This document shows, one piece after another, positions 44,561-56,837 of a DNA stretch of 64,000 bases (position 1 is its first letter; the number at the start of each line of letters is the position of its first letter). The DNA lies in the NCBI GenBank assembly GCA_963971575.1, contig OZ020611.1, forward strand, positions 26,519,279-26,583,278. The letters run 5' to 3'. The position numbers were made by a program, and so were the translations under genes. Below the pieces are notes generated by a model. The model was not told where the DNA came from. It saw nothing but the letters and a program-made list of their open reading frames with translations, and searched no databases. The stretch comes from Liopterus haemorrhoidalis (Eukaryota > Arthropoda > Insecta > Coleoptera > Dytiscidae).

Positions 44561-45302
44561 CACTCATTTACAGAGTAGGTAGTATAAAAAAATATTTTCA
44601 ATGGTAGAACTGCTGCAGTAAAACTTATCTTTATTGACCGAACTATACTATTTCCGTAAGGTCATTCAATAATCTTACTATTAAATCATTTTCATTCAGA
44701 ACTCAACCTTAATAAGCTAAATATAAAACATCAATAACTATTTCACTCATCAAAACTTCGCGTGTTCCCCAAAATGATTATAAACATAAATGAAGAATTC
44801 TGTAACATGCAAATAAGTTGGTATCAGTTTAATATGAAACATAATGTGTACAAGCTTTAAGAATTTACTTGAAACTTTCTTGTTTAACTACTTAAGTTGA
44901 GGCTGTAAAATAGTATCAGGGTGCTTATAGTCAAGGTCAACTCAGGTATTTAATACTTATGAATTATTCATAACTGTAGGCAGTTTTAGTTTATGAAGAT
45001 AATCTGATTATGACGGTACTATAAGTAAGGTATTAGAAAGGGTTAAACAAAGATGACGAGTTTGTTAGGTAAGATATAAGCTTATTTTATCAACTGGCGA
45101 GAGACTTGTTCCCATAATGAATGGCAAATTTTACAGTCTTTGTTCTGAGGTACAATGTAGTAATTTTGGTGGAAGTACGCATTACAGGGTGAGACAAAGA
45201 TAAGAGAGCGTATTGTTTTGGCTGCTACTTTTGAATTTTGGAGGTATATTAAAGAAACCTTTACATCTCGTTTATAATAAATACATAACATAGTCATAGC
45301 AT
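44561..45302. other. No gene recognised
   Basis: Unique-looking AT-rich sequence. A 71-codon minus-strand frame near 45082-45297 has no recognisable motif. Confidence 0.4.
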
Positions 45303-45615
45303 AAAAAATCAGCTGTTGCCACCACAGGACCGGCCACCATCATAAAGTACTTGTATAAAATACATTTTAGCAGCAGAGTAGAAATAACTTGGCCTAATAT
45401 TTTCTAACAGAGATATTATTTATCATGACCATGGAAACGTTACATATAAGTATGAAAAAATTTCGAAAAATTTTATAAAAATTATTTGAAATTTTTCGTT
45501 TTATCAAAAAACGTCTCAAATAAAAGTTGTTAGTTATTGCTTTTATAGCAATTTTTGTTCAATAATTTTGTTCGAAATATTTTTCTGTTGTGAAATATTC
45601 GCAAAAATCCCAAAA
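45303..45615 (-). repeat. Family B fragment (minus)
   Basis: AATCAGCTGTTGCCACCACA through CATGACCATGGAAACGTTAC to AAATATTCGCAAAAATCC; the microsatellite half is missing. Confidence 0.75.
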
Positions 45616-45962
45616 TAAATGGGAATAAATGTGTTTATTCCCATTAATAATATTTTTAAACAATTCTGTTACTTATCTTATTTATTAATTTTTAATGACT
45701 ATATTCCCTAATGAGCTTTATCAGTGATAGCCATCTTGATTTGTAGATACGTGATTTTTACAAGAGACATTGCATTTTTTCTGGCGTGTTTAGTTATTAT
45801 TAAGTGATAAAAGTGCAAGATGTAAGTGGTAAAAATGTGGCATAGTGTGGACTTTGGTGTTTGGACTGCATGGAGATCAAAACTGGAATGATTGCAAAGG
45901 TATTTCTAGAAATTTTTGTTAATTTTGTAATGCAAGTCATTGTTAAGTACACTGTAAAATAT

Positions 45963-46583
45963 AAAATCAGCTGTGGCCACCACAAACTACTTGGTTACGA
46001 ATATTTCAGTCGAGTATCTCTTGATTCTAGCAGCACAGTAGAAATAACTTGGTCAAATATTTTCTAAAAGAGATATTAGTTATCATAACCATGGAAACGT
46101 TACATATAAGTAGGAATAAATAGATACTTGGAAAAATTTTACAATTTTTTTCGAAATTTTGTCGTTTTATCAAAAAACGTCTCAAAAAAAAGTTATTAGT
46201 TATTGTATTTATAGCAACTTTTGTTAAATAAATTTTTTCGAAATATTTTTCTGTTGTGAAATATTCGCAAAAATCTTAAAATCGACACGAGTAAACTCCC
46301 ATTTTTAGTCAAACGATTTTTACCAAAAGTTGATCAACTCGTGCCATTGATAGCAGAAGCTTAAATATAAAGTTTCATAAAAATCCTTTCAGCCGAATTT
46401 GCCCTGCACGTGTACACAGACAGACGGACAGACAGACAGACAGTCAGACGGACAGACAGACCGACAGACATCATGCTAAAAATAGTCAAAACGTTATGTA
46501 GGGACCTCAATTCGTGGAGATCCATCGAAATCTCGAAACGTCAAAATTGGTAAGATCACAATACCTCCCTTATATATGTTGGC
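45963..46583 (-). repeat. Family B repeat (minus)
   Basis: A full set of landmarks from AATCAGCTGTGGCCACCACA to TGTTGGCGGTCGGTAAAAAT, including about ten ACAG-type units near 46420-46470. It is followed immediately by family D at 46585-46680. Confidence 0.8.
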
Positions 46584-47235
46584 GGTCGGTAAAAATTGAT
46601 GTGAAGTGTGAATTTTCACATATTTCAGTGTTTTGTAGGTATTTAATTAGTGTAAGAAATCAACAGAATGCTGGATGTCTAATGCTCGGTTGCAAGAATC
46701 AGGATCAAATGGCTTGCTATCCGATCACCGTTGATTTGCATCAAATCGTGTATCAAACTATTGCAAGAATACAAATAACCTGTTGATCGCGGAACAAATC
46801 GCGCATTAAATTGATACCCGAAAATTCACCGATCAAGTCGGGATCAAGCCAAATTCTTACCGCCATTTTATGTTAAATATTTTGACGTATGACATAGATC
46901 TGGTTTTGAAACATTTTTACTATCGTTTCTCCTTTTTTTAATCATTTTTATACTGTAATTATTATTATTTTCGTATGGTAATGCACATATACTGTAATAT
47001 AAGCACAACATATTTATTGGAGATATGGACAGGGTAATTTTTGTTTTAGTTAATAAAAAGTTGCAAGTTAAAAAAATTAACCTAAAAAAATAACAGTTTT
47101 AGAATGTATTAATTATTAATACGTATAAATAATGTATAAGAAAGTGTATAAAAAGTTAAATAATGTGTAAGAAAATGTATAAAAAATAATATGAAGAGAA
47201 GAAAATCTATTTAAGTATAAAATAATGGAATAAAC

Positions 47236-48157
47236 CAGGGATGGGGAGTCGGAGTCGGAGTCGGGAGTCGGGAGTCGAAAATAAAATACCATACTACCAG
47301 AATTTTTTAAAGTACGGAAACAGGAACGACATTTTTTCTCTGTTCATGAACGAAAATGAAATTAAAAATATTCAATTCCGGTTTCCTTCACGCTTTCCAG
47401 TTAAAAATTTAATTAATTTTTAGTCATATCTAATTTTTCTTTTTCTGTATACTTTGTTTATTATGTTAAAACGAAACTAAACTGGATTTTTATTTTCTCA
47501 AGTTGTAACGGGCTTTGTGATTATTTTATGTTTCATGTTGGCAGCTAAAATTTATATGTCAAAAGAAAAAAGTGACATGTTATGAAAAATAAAATATAGT
47601 CTGTTCCAAACGATTAGGCGGAACTAGATTTTCGGTTAGTTCCGCCTAATCGTTTGGAACAGACTAACCGAAAATCAGACTAACCGAAAATCTAGTTCCG
47701 CCTAAACCAAAGGAACAGACTTTATATAAAATAAAAAACAATTTTTTTTAAACTAATATATTTGAAAATTTGTATTAAAAATGACTCAATAATCAAGATG
47801 AAATGAAAATGACATTTTATAAAAACGGCTCACCCAAACCCAAGATATTTAATGTAAGTATAGTCTGTTTCTTTGGTTTAAGCGGAATTAGATATCGAAA
47901 TCTACTAACTTTTAAGGATTGAATGAAGCTTTGCATCATTTTGTTTAACAAAAGCCCACTTTGATAGTTAAAAAGCGAACTCGTGATAAATTAAGAAAAT
48001 AAAAATTCCATTTACTTCCGCTTAAACATTTGGAATAGACTTTACAATTTACCAGTGAAAGGAGTCGGGAGTCGGAGTCGGAGTCGATTTTCGAAAATAC
48101 CGACTCCGGAGTCGAGAGTCGGGAGTCGATAATTTTTCTGTCGACTCCCCATCCCTA
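47236..48157. mobile_element. hAT element with GGAGTCGGAGTC arrays
   Basis: Ends CAGGGATGGGGAGTCGGAGT and (minus strand) TAGGGATGGGGAGTCGACAG. Flanked by identical 8 bp GAATAAAC (47228-47235, 48158-48165). GGAGTCG words are packed in the first ~45 bp and, in both orientations, in the last ~100 bp. Interior: family E copies at 47597-47730 and about 47867-48042, and otherwise no coding sequence. Confidence 0.9.
47597..47666. repeat. Perfect 30 bp hairpin made of family E ends
   Basis: TAGTCTGTTCCAAACGATTA followed by GGCGGAACTA is repeated as its exact complement after a 10 bp loop. A third, divergent family E end (CTAGTTCCGCCTAAACCAAA) follows at 47692-47722. Confidence 0.9.
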
Positions 48158-48679
48158 GAATAAACAATCTATTAAACTACACTAATCTATAAAATAATGG
48201 AAAAAACTAATTTAATTTTAAGTAAGCAACTAACGGGCAATGCTAATCTAATACTAAATATGAAGAAATATATCTGTATGAACTAAAATGTAATATTAAT
48301 AACTAAAAGGAAAGAAACAAACTAAATTATTGTAGTGTAACAAAACTAATGATAGTAAATAAACAAACTAATAAACTAATAAACTTATTTTTAAACTAAT
48401 AAACTAATATTTAAACTAATAACAAATATTTAAACTAATAGTCAAACTTACAACAAACTAATTATGTGTAACAATTTGACAGATGGAATAAAATTTTAGG
48501 TTAGAATAGTTCATTCACAATTACTTGCCCTAGTAAAAATTATGAAATGAATAATCAACTGATCTTGCATTCAAACAATGTGTTAAAATTTAATCTGGTA
48601 TCAACGGTGTTTTGAGAACAGTTGATCTGAGAATTGATCTCCATTCTTGCAACCGGGCAATGTAATTTGTTTCTATAAA

Positions 48680-48970
48680 CACATCAACATCGACAGATTT
48701 TTGATAATCATTTTTATTCGATCTTCCATTTAATTTGTTTGAAATAAATTTAAATAATTTGCAAATACTACGTCATAAGAAAATATAAATTAAAAAATCT
48801 TAGCGATTTTTTTTGTGCATTTACTTCGTATCTAATTAAATCTTCATTAAACTAATAAGAAATATATTGCTAAATAGCTGCTATAGCGGGTTCGTATTAA
48901 ATATACGTTCTCTATAAAGATTTAAATTCATTTTATTATTCGATTTCTCGCGAACTATAGAAAATGATAA
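48680..48970. other. Family D remainder and unassigned sequence
   Basis: ACAGATTTTTGATAATCATT and TACGTCATAAGAAAATATAA are shared with 56550-56830. Nothing else is recognised. Confidence 0.45.
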
Positions 48971-48974
48971 ATAT

Positions 48975-49160
48975 ACAGGGTGTTTGTTTAAAACGGGGCA
49001 CCTCGAAAATCTCCTTTATTTGTAAAGATACAAAAAATCTTCAGAACAAAAGTTAAACTAGACAAAAAGGTCCATCTAAAGGTTACTATAAGAATTCTGA
49101 GGCACTTCCGGTTTCTCCGGACATGATGTCAACTTTTGATCTAGCATAGGGAATCGATAA
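48975..49160 (+). mobile_element. One-sided Tc1/mariner-like MITE end
   Basis: TACAGGGTGTTTGTTTAAAA followed by CGGGGCACC resembles the TACAGGGTG... ends of DD41D-type and related MITEs. No opposite end was found. Confidence 0.35.
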
Positions 49161-49426
49161 TTTTATATTTTTTTCCTAAAAGTACATTAAATTAGCTTTA
49201 CAATGACACCATTTATTTACAAAATAATAATCAACATAAGTTTTACAAAGTTGAACGTAGCAAGCTTTGAAAACAATAAAAAAAGAAACAGAAAACAATA
49301 AATGAGAAAATGTGTGGACAATAATGGTGGTTTGATCGAACATTTGTATTTTTTTTTTTTTTTTTTTGTAAAATAATTGTAAAAAGTAATAGTTTTTTTT
49401 TTCCGTAAATAGTCAAATAGTTTATT

Positions 49427-49825
49427 TTAGAGATATTTTGTTTCTTTTTTTATTGTTGCATGTGTCATCAGCAAAAAGATTAATTTTACAATTTTTGACA
49501 ATATTCGGAAGATCGTTAATGTACAGGAAAAAAGGAGTGGACATAAGACACTACCTTGAGGTTCGCCCATATCAATAGGCAAAGATTTTGAAGTTACATT
49601 ATTCATCCTAACACACTGGAATCTACCATTAAGATAGCTTCGAAACCACTGCAGAGCAGTACCTTTAATTCCGTAACTTTCAAGGTTCTTAATAAGTATC
49701 TCTCTGTCCAATGTCTCAAAAGCTCTCTTAAGATCTAAGAATACAGCACAGATAAATTTTTTATCATCAAGCATCAATTTCCATTCATATCGAAACCACT
49801 GCAGAGCAGTGCCTTTGATACCGTA
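49427..49825 (-). pseudogene. LINE reverse transcriptase fragment with local duplication
   Basis: Minus strand: KKFICAVFLDLKRAFETLDR, then SYGIKGTALQWFRSYLNGRF, GEPQGSVLCPLLF and, after a frameshift near 49520, YINDLPN and LFADDT. These are RT blocks with the catalytic LDL.RAFD and FADD motifs. Upstream, at 49780-49825, YGIKGTALQWF occurs a second time out of order, indicating a local duplication. It is truncated on both sides and adjoins T-rich sequence. Confidence 0.8.
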
Positions 49826-49872
49826 ATTATTGATTTAACAGAAAAATGTATGTAGCAAAAATTGTTTATATG

Positions 49873-50056
49873 CCGGTCGCTATGGCGTAGTGGTCAGCTC
49901 ATTTGACTGGTAACCATGGGGGCTCGGGTTCGAATCCCGGTGATGGCATGGATGTTTGTATTTGTTATAAAATATCTAATGTATACATAAAAAAAATAGA
50001 GATATCCTGGTTAATGGCAATCGTAGCTAGGACAAAAAAAAAAAAAATTAATAAAT
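49873..50056 (+). repeat. tRNA-derived SINE with 16 bp TSD
   Basis: A box TGGCGTAGTGGTCAGCTC and B box GGGTTCGAATCCCGG at tRNA spacing. An unrelated body follows (GATATCCTGGTTAATGGCAA) and an A-rich tail. Identical AAAAATTGTTTATATG flanks lie at 49857-49872 and 50057-50072. The target is a family K repeat. Confidence 0.93.
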
Positions 50057-50203
50057 AAAAATTGTTTATATGTAGAAAACAAATATTTTTTGTTAAATGC
50101 ATTTTTCAATGTAGATGCATATTTGGGGAGGTACGTGGGGGCACCCTAAAACTAAATTCTACATATATCTCCCTTATTATGAATTTAATAGCAAAATAAT
50201 ATA

Positions 50204-51119
50204 CAAGGTGTCTCAAAAGAAATTTTATATTTATTTAGCTTACTGCGTGAACGCAACGTATCCGAGAGGCGCGGGGGTTATGTCAATCGGTAGCCTGGCT
50301 CTTGGGAATTAAGTCGCTATGGAGCGTTTCTCGGGAGCAGACCGCGCGTTATGCGTGCGAGAGTTTTACAAAAACAGTGATTCGGCGACTGTAGCGCATA
50401 GAAAATTCTGCAGTATTCGAGGTTTTCGCCACTTAAATGATGCGCCAAGCATTCCTCTCATTCGACATTGGGTTAAAAAGTTTGAAGAGACTGGTACAAC
50501 GCTGGATAAATCAAAATCCGGGCGACCTAGGTCATCAAGAACGGTAGAAAACGTGGAGAATGTTAATCAGTCTGTTCGTAACGACCCGAACCTTTCAATT
50601 CGGAAGCGCGCAAGTGCTTTAAATGTGCATAGATCATCATTACATCGCATTATGCACAAAGACCTAAAGCTGCACCCCTACAAAATTCAATTGGTGCAAG
50701 AATTAAAGCCCCAAGATGCCAGTCAGAGGCTTAATTTCGTAAATCAGGTGATTGAGCGGAGAGGTGACATAAATTGGCCTCCACGCAATCCAGATTTAAC
50801 CCCTATGGACTTTTTCCTATGGGGTTATCTTAAATCTAAAGTTTACGCCAATAAACCGACTTCACTGGCGCATTTGAAAGAAAATATCCGTCACGAAATG
50901 GCAGCCATCCCTGAGTCCACCTGCCGAGACGTCATAAGTAATTTTACTGTTCGATTAAATGAGTGCCGAGAACGCGAGGGTCTACATTTAGACGATATTA
51001 TTTTTAAGAAATAAATCCCCAAAAAGTGTATTTTAATAATTAATAAACATTTTTTCTATATACGGCTTACTTTTTTTTAATCGATCCACTAAATATAAAA
51101 TTTCTTTTGAGACACCTTG
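50204..51119 (+). mobile_element. DD41D transposon copy 3, internally deleted (916 bp)
   Basis: Both ends are present (CAAGGTGTCTCAAAAGAAAT and its complement), with TA at 50202-50203 and 51120-51121. It has lost 393 bp of the coding region relative to copy 1. It is inserted in family K. Confidence 0.95.
50319..51014 (+). CDS. Internally deleted DD41D transposase, 231 aa, open frame
   Basis: It begins MERFSGADRA; an in-frame TAA lies just upstream, which sets the start. The complete HTH region and GRPR hook are kept. Residue 147 (VIER) is then joined in frame to RGDINWPP, removing copy-1 residues 148-278 with catalytic D158 and D253. The third block NPDLTPMDFFLWGYLK and an intact C-terminus (GLHLDDIIFKK) remain. 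The product could bind terminal repeats but not cleave. The open frame is kept only because the deletion is a multiple of three; expression is unknown. Confidence 0.8.
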   Translation: MERFSGADRALCVREFYKNSDSATVAHRKFCSIRGFRHLNDAPSIPLIRHWVKKFEETGTTLDKSKSGRPRSSRTVENVENVNQSVRNDPNLSIRKRASALNVHRSSLHRIMHKDLKLHPYKIQLVQELKPQDASQRLNFVNQVIERRGDINWPPRNPDLTPMDFFLWGYLKSKVYANKPTSLAHLKENIRHEMAAIPESTCRDVISNFTVRLNECREREGLHLDDIIFKK

Positions 51120-51121
51120 TA

Positions 51122-51545
51122 TAACAAAAAAAGTTTATAATAAAAAAACTAATATTTTATTTCTATGCATTTTTTTCATTTAAATATATAATTGGGGGGT
51201 TACGGGAGGACACCCTAAAGCTAACCTTTTGAAATATCTCCCTGCTTATTGACTTAACAGCAAACTTATTTTTTTCTCATCAATATAATTTTTAGTAGGA
51301 ATATTATTTAGAGGGCAAGTGGAGTGTTACTTATAATGTTGAAATATCTCATTTATCATTTAATTAACAGCAAAAATATGAGAAAAGAAACTATCCCTTT
51401 CTATTTAATGCAGTTTTTAATCCAGCGCTGGGTATGTCTGCTAGTAAGATATATATTTGGGGAGCAATGGGGAGAGCTAGCAATAAACCAAGTAACTCAC
51501 TTATTATTTACTTGACATCAAAAATGTATACAAAAGAGTGGTTTA
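51122..51545 (+). repeat. Family K units (continuation)
   Basis: ATTTAAATATATAATTGGGG, CACCCTAAAGCTAACC and AATATCTCCCTGCTTATTGA continue the array interrupted by DD41D copy 3, followed by two more diverged units. Confidence 0.5.
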
Positions 51546-51724
51546 GAATAAAAAAATGATGTGAAGTGTGAATTTTCACATATTTCAGGGTTTCGCAGGT
51601 ATTTAGTAACTGAATGATGATTATTTGGGATGCCACAACAAATTTAATGTCAAAATATTTTTTTATGAATTTTAATTCGAATGCCTAATACCATTATTTA
51701 AGTTTCTAAATATGTGCAATATAT

Positions 51725-53400
<1,676 letters not shown>

Positions 53401-53417
53401 AAAAATATACAAAAAAA

Positions 53418-54520
53418 AATGATGTGAAGTGTGAATTTTCACACATTTCAGGGTTTTGCAGGTATTTAGTAAGTGAATGATGATTATTTTGGATGCGAAA
53501 ACAAATTTTATGTTAAAATATTTTTTTTGGTAATTTTAATTCGAACGCCTAATAGTATTATTTAGGTTTCTAAATATGTGCAGTATTTTTTTTTATATAG
53601 CAAGGTTCATTAAGAATTTCAAAATTGCGCCTATGGCTTCCATTGGTTGTTATAAGTTCCGCCCCTCTGATTTCGTGTACATTGAAACAGAATTAAATTA
53701 TAATTTAAACAATTTCCACTGGCTATTAAATTTACGCTTTTAAAAATTAAATGCAACATTTGCCAAAATATAATTAGAATTTTGAAAAAATAATTTAAAC
53801 AATATAGAAATTAAAAAAATATATATAGTCTTCTTCTCCAGGGTTCGATCCCTATCGGATCGGGTTACATGGGTGAAAAGTCAGCGTCAAATACCACTAA
53901 ACCAGCACACACGTTAGAGTGTTGCTTGTTACAAAGCTATAACTTGTGTACATTATTAGCCAAAAATCACAAAAAATGCGTTTTGTTTCCAAAAACCTAA
54001 TCTGATCAAAAATTCCTGTTGAACTATTCCGGTTCACACCAATGTACATTACTTAGAATTTTTTCAGATTTTTAGTTTAGACCATCTAGGCTACAGGGTG
54101 CGGGACAAAAAAATTTTTGCACAATTTTGGCAAAAATCGCTTCAAAATAATTTATTTTGCAAAAATAAAAATTTGATCGTTAATCCACGTACCAAGGGCT
54201 TTCATTTGATACCCTACTCAGAATTATAAAAAAATATTTTTTTTTTCGATGAGCACATATTTGTTTATATTTTTAGGGGGGTATGTTTTTTAGATGTTTT
54301 AGTATTTTTCCTATGTGCAGGTCAAAGAGTTGTATAAGCATGCCAAATTTCAACTCTCTATGTTTAGCCGTTTGGCTACAATTTTTACCGAACAGACAGA
54401 CAGACAGACAGACGACAAAATGACGGTATAAGGGTTTTTTGGTCATACCTACAAAACTCTAAAAACGATTATTTTGTTCTACTTATGTTTTACGTTACAA
54501 CAAAAATATACAAAAAAAAA
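53418..54520 (-). repeat. Second composite copy: D, SINE-like piece, family A
   Basis: The same order as 51556-53400 without the foldback insertion. At 53834-53925 a minus-strand TGGTTTAGTGGTATTTG (A box) and a weak GGATCGAACCCTGG (B box) replace the SINE-like piece of the first copy. Family A on the minus strand follows from 53990. Confidence 0.6.
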
Positions 54521-54574
54521 ACTACGAATTACAGGCCTCCACCTGAGTTTGCTATAAAGAAGTAGGGTGTTTTG

Positions 54575-55135
54575 GCTCTAAATCTAATACTAAAATACTT
54601 TCCTTTCTACAGAAACTTAAAACGAAATTTACCAAGGTGAAATTCGCTTATGTAAAGTACTTTTATTTTTCGTAGAGGATAATTACATTCTATAATTATA
54701 ATTACATAAACCCGCGCTTAGAAAAATTTTCAAATCAAATTTCTTCCTGCAAATACTATCTTGGTTCAATATTCCTATAAGTAATTTATGACACTTTGGG
54801 GTACTAAAAGTTGAATTTTACGACAAATATAATATTCTTCTCGTCTGGAAATCTTTTTAACGTATGAAATATGCTCGATAAAGTTCTTGGAAAATATAAC
54901 AAAATATGATCCAGGTTACTTGAGTGTCGTGACATTTTATCATTTCATAACAACTAAAAGCTTCATGGAAATTTCAACTAAAAGCTTCATGGAAATTTCT
55001 TACGCTACCTATTCAGAAAAATTTAATTATCTTCCACGAAAAATAAAAGTACATTACTTGCGAATTTAATATTGCTAAATATCTTTTTAAGTTTCTATAG
55101 AAAGAAAGGTATCTTAATATTAAATTTGGAAAAAA
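54575..55135. mobile_element. Diverged inverted-repeat element, ~115 bp arms
   Basis: ACTTTCCTTTCTACAGAAAC and AAAGTACTTTTATTTTTCGT near the left match, on the minus strand of the right end, ACCTTTCTTTCTATAGAAAC and ATGTACTTTTATTTTTCGTG. A 24 bp phrase AACTAAAAGCTTCATGGAAA plus TTTC is repeated in tandem at about 54952-54999. Target duplication not defined. Confidence 0.5.
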
Positions 55136-55321
55136 TACAATCTACAATTTATAAAGTTTGCAAATAAAATTACGATTTATGGGTCAATGCTGAGCACCAG
55201 TAACAGGCTGGAAAAATTTTATGGTCCTGGAAAATTGGAATAAACCCCATGGTTTATTGAAATATATGTGAAAATTTTGACCCCATGGTCAAAATTTTCA
55301 CATACTTCAGGGTGTTGTAGG

Positions 55322-55606
55322 TAGGGATGGAAATTTATTTTTGAATATCGATATATGCGCGATTTGATATATCGTAAGTGTGATATCGATATTCGATATA
55401 TTTCGAAGTAAAAATATCGATATTTTCGATATATCGAAATAACTAACACGTAACATGTAAGATATATAAATTACAGTTTTTTTTTTTTTTTTTGGTTGAC
55501 TTGGCGGGAAAAGTAGTCGCCATTTGACAGACAATCACTTTACAGTTGGTACTCACCCGCTACCAACCAACTTTCTAATATTTTACTAGTTAACTGCTCT
55601 CATAAT

Positions 55607-55645
<39 letters not shown>

Positions 55646-55977
55646 TGTTCACTTTTGTAAGGACAAACCAGATCTTTCTGGTTACTTTTATAGTGTAAAA
55701 CCGACTTTAGATTTATTGGTTATGATCATTATTAAGAAAGTGATATCTTTTTATAATTTTTTAATACCAACATGACATACAATTTCAAAGTTGCAAATTA
55801 TTGAAATCAAAATTTCGTCTTACAGGCTATTCCAAACGATTAGGCCGAATAAATGGAAATTTCGTTATTTTAGGTTGTCACGAAAAGGGAAATTGCTTGG
55901 GTTATTTCATGTTTCAGGTTTGGTATGTGAAAATTTACAATTCCAACAGTAAAACTATGGAAACGAAAGACATATGT

Positions 55978-56047
<70 letters not shown>

Positions 56048-56470
56048 ATTATTTTTCATATTTTCAAGACAAAAATATAAATAAATGGGAAATTTTTATT
56101 AAGAATGACAAAAAAATTAAATGCAATGAAGAGGACATTTTATAATGACAATCAATTTAATCTAGAATTTGCAATGTGAGTATGATTTACAAAACTTAAA
56201 CAAAATGACGAAAAGTCCGAATTAATAGATAAAAATTGCTAGATTTCAAAATCTAGTTGCGCCTAAACATCTTGAATAGCCTATAATTTGTTTTTACAAA
56301 AGTGAACAGAATATATTTAAATGTAAAAAAGATACAAGAATACCGATATTTCGTGCGAATATCGATATTTAGCGCGATATATCGCATTTCAAATATCGAT
56401 ATAAAAATATCGATATATTTTTCTAAAGTATCGATATTTTCGAAATATCGATACATCGTTCCCATCCCTA
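55322..56470. mobile_element. hAT element with TATCGATA arrays
   Basis: Ends TAGGGATGG and CCATCCCTA (56462-56470) are flanked by identical 8 bp GTTGTAGG (55314-55321, 56471-56478). ATATCGAT/ATCGATAT words recur at least five times near each end. The interior holds a family E element (55823-56282) and TA tracts, and no transposase. Confidence 0.9.
55823..56282 (+). mobile_element. Family E element, long variant, inside hAT element
   Basis: Left end AGGCTATTCCAAACGATTAG and right end (minus strand) TAGGCTATTCAAGATGTTTA followed by GGCGCAACTAG. Contains a (TA)n tract at 55981-56055. The interior is shared with 11034-11335. Confidence 0.65.
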
Positions 56471-56608
56471 GTTGTAGGTATTTAATAAGTGCAAGAAGTC
56501 AGAAAGCTGGATGTCTAAGAAAAAAAAATCTATAATCACATCAAAATAAACAGATTTTTGATTATCATTTTTTATTCTTTATTTTAATACTAAGAGCTTC
56601 CTTGCCAA

Positions 56609-56702
56609 CGGAGTGGCCGAGCGCATTAAATCGTGCAGTTTGGACTGATGGAAAACAGTCTGGATTGTGCGGTCGGTAGTTCGATTCTCCGTTGGTGATA
56701 TT
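56609..56702 (+). repeat. tRNA-like sequence, class II type, probably a SINE head
   Basis: GCCAACG at the start can pair with CGTTGGT at the end. GTGGCCGAGCGCATTAAA resembles the Leu/Ser A box and GGTAGTTCGATTCTCCG the B box, with a long variable region. Non-matching sequence follows rather than a terminator T run. A decayed tRNA-Leu/Ser-derived SINE is more likely than a functional tRNA gene, but the latter is not excluded. Confidence 0.5.
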
Positions 56703-56837
56703 ATTCGGGCGAGAAAAATATGTTTAAATTAATCTCATTTTACAATCATTCACCTCTCATCCAGGTGTAGAAGCTTTTCCCCTGGCATCGGCGATTAGCG
56801 GGAAAATTACGTTATAAGAAAATATAAATTAAAAAAT

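Larger units (their letters stand above)
46684..48658. mobile_element. Non-autonomous element (AAT TSD) containing a hAT element
   Basis: Left end GCTCGGTTGCAAGAAT and right end (minus strand) GCCCGGTTGCAAGAAT are flanked by AAT at 46681-46683 and 48659-48661. Subterminal GATCAA/TTGATC words are frequent. After removing the nested hAT the element is about 1.05 kb. It interrupts family D, whose right part resumes near 48680. The 3 bp TSD suggests Harbinger-like mobilisation. Confidence 0.7.

Noticed and set aside
56609..56702. Functional tRNA-Leu/Ser gene
   Set aside because: A and B boxes and acceptor pairing are present, but no convincing anticodon stem or terminator, and other tRNA-like heads in the window belong to SINEs; kept only as a SINE-like feature.
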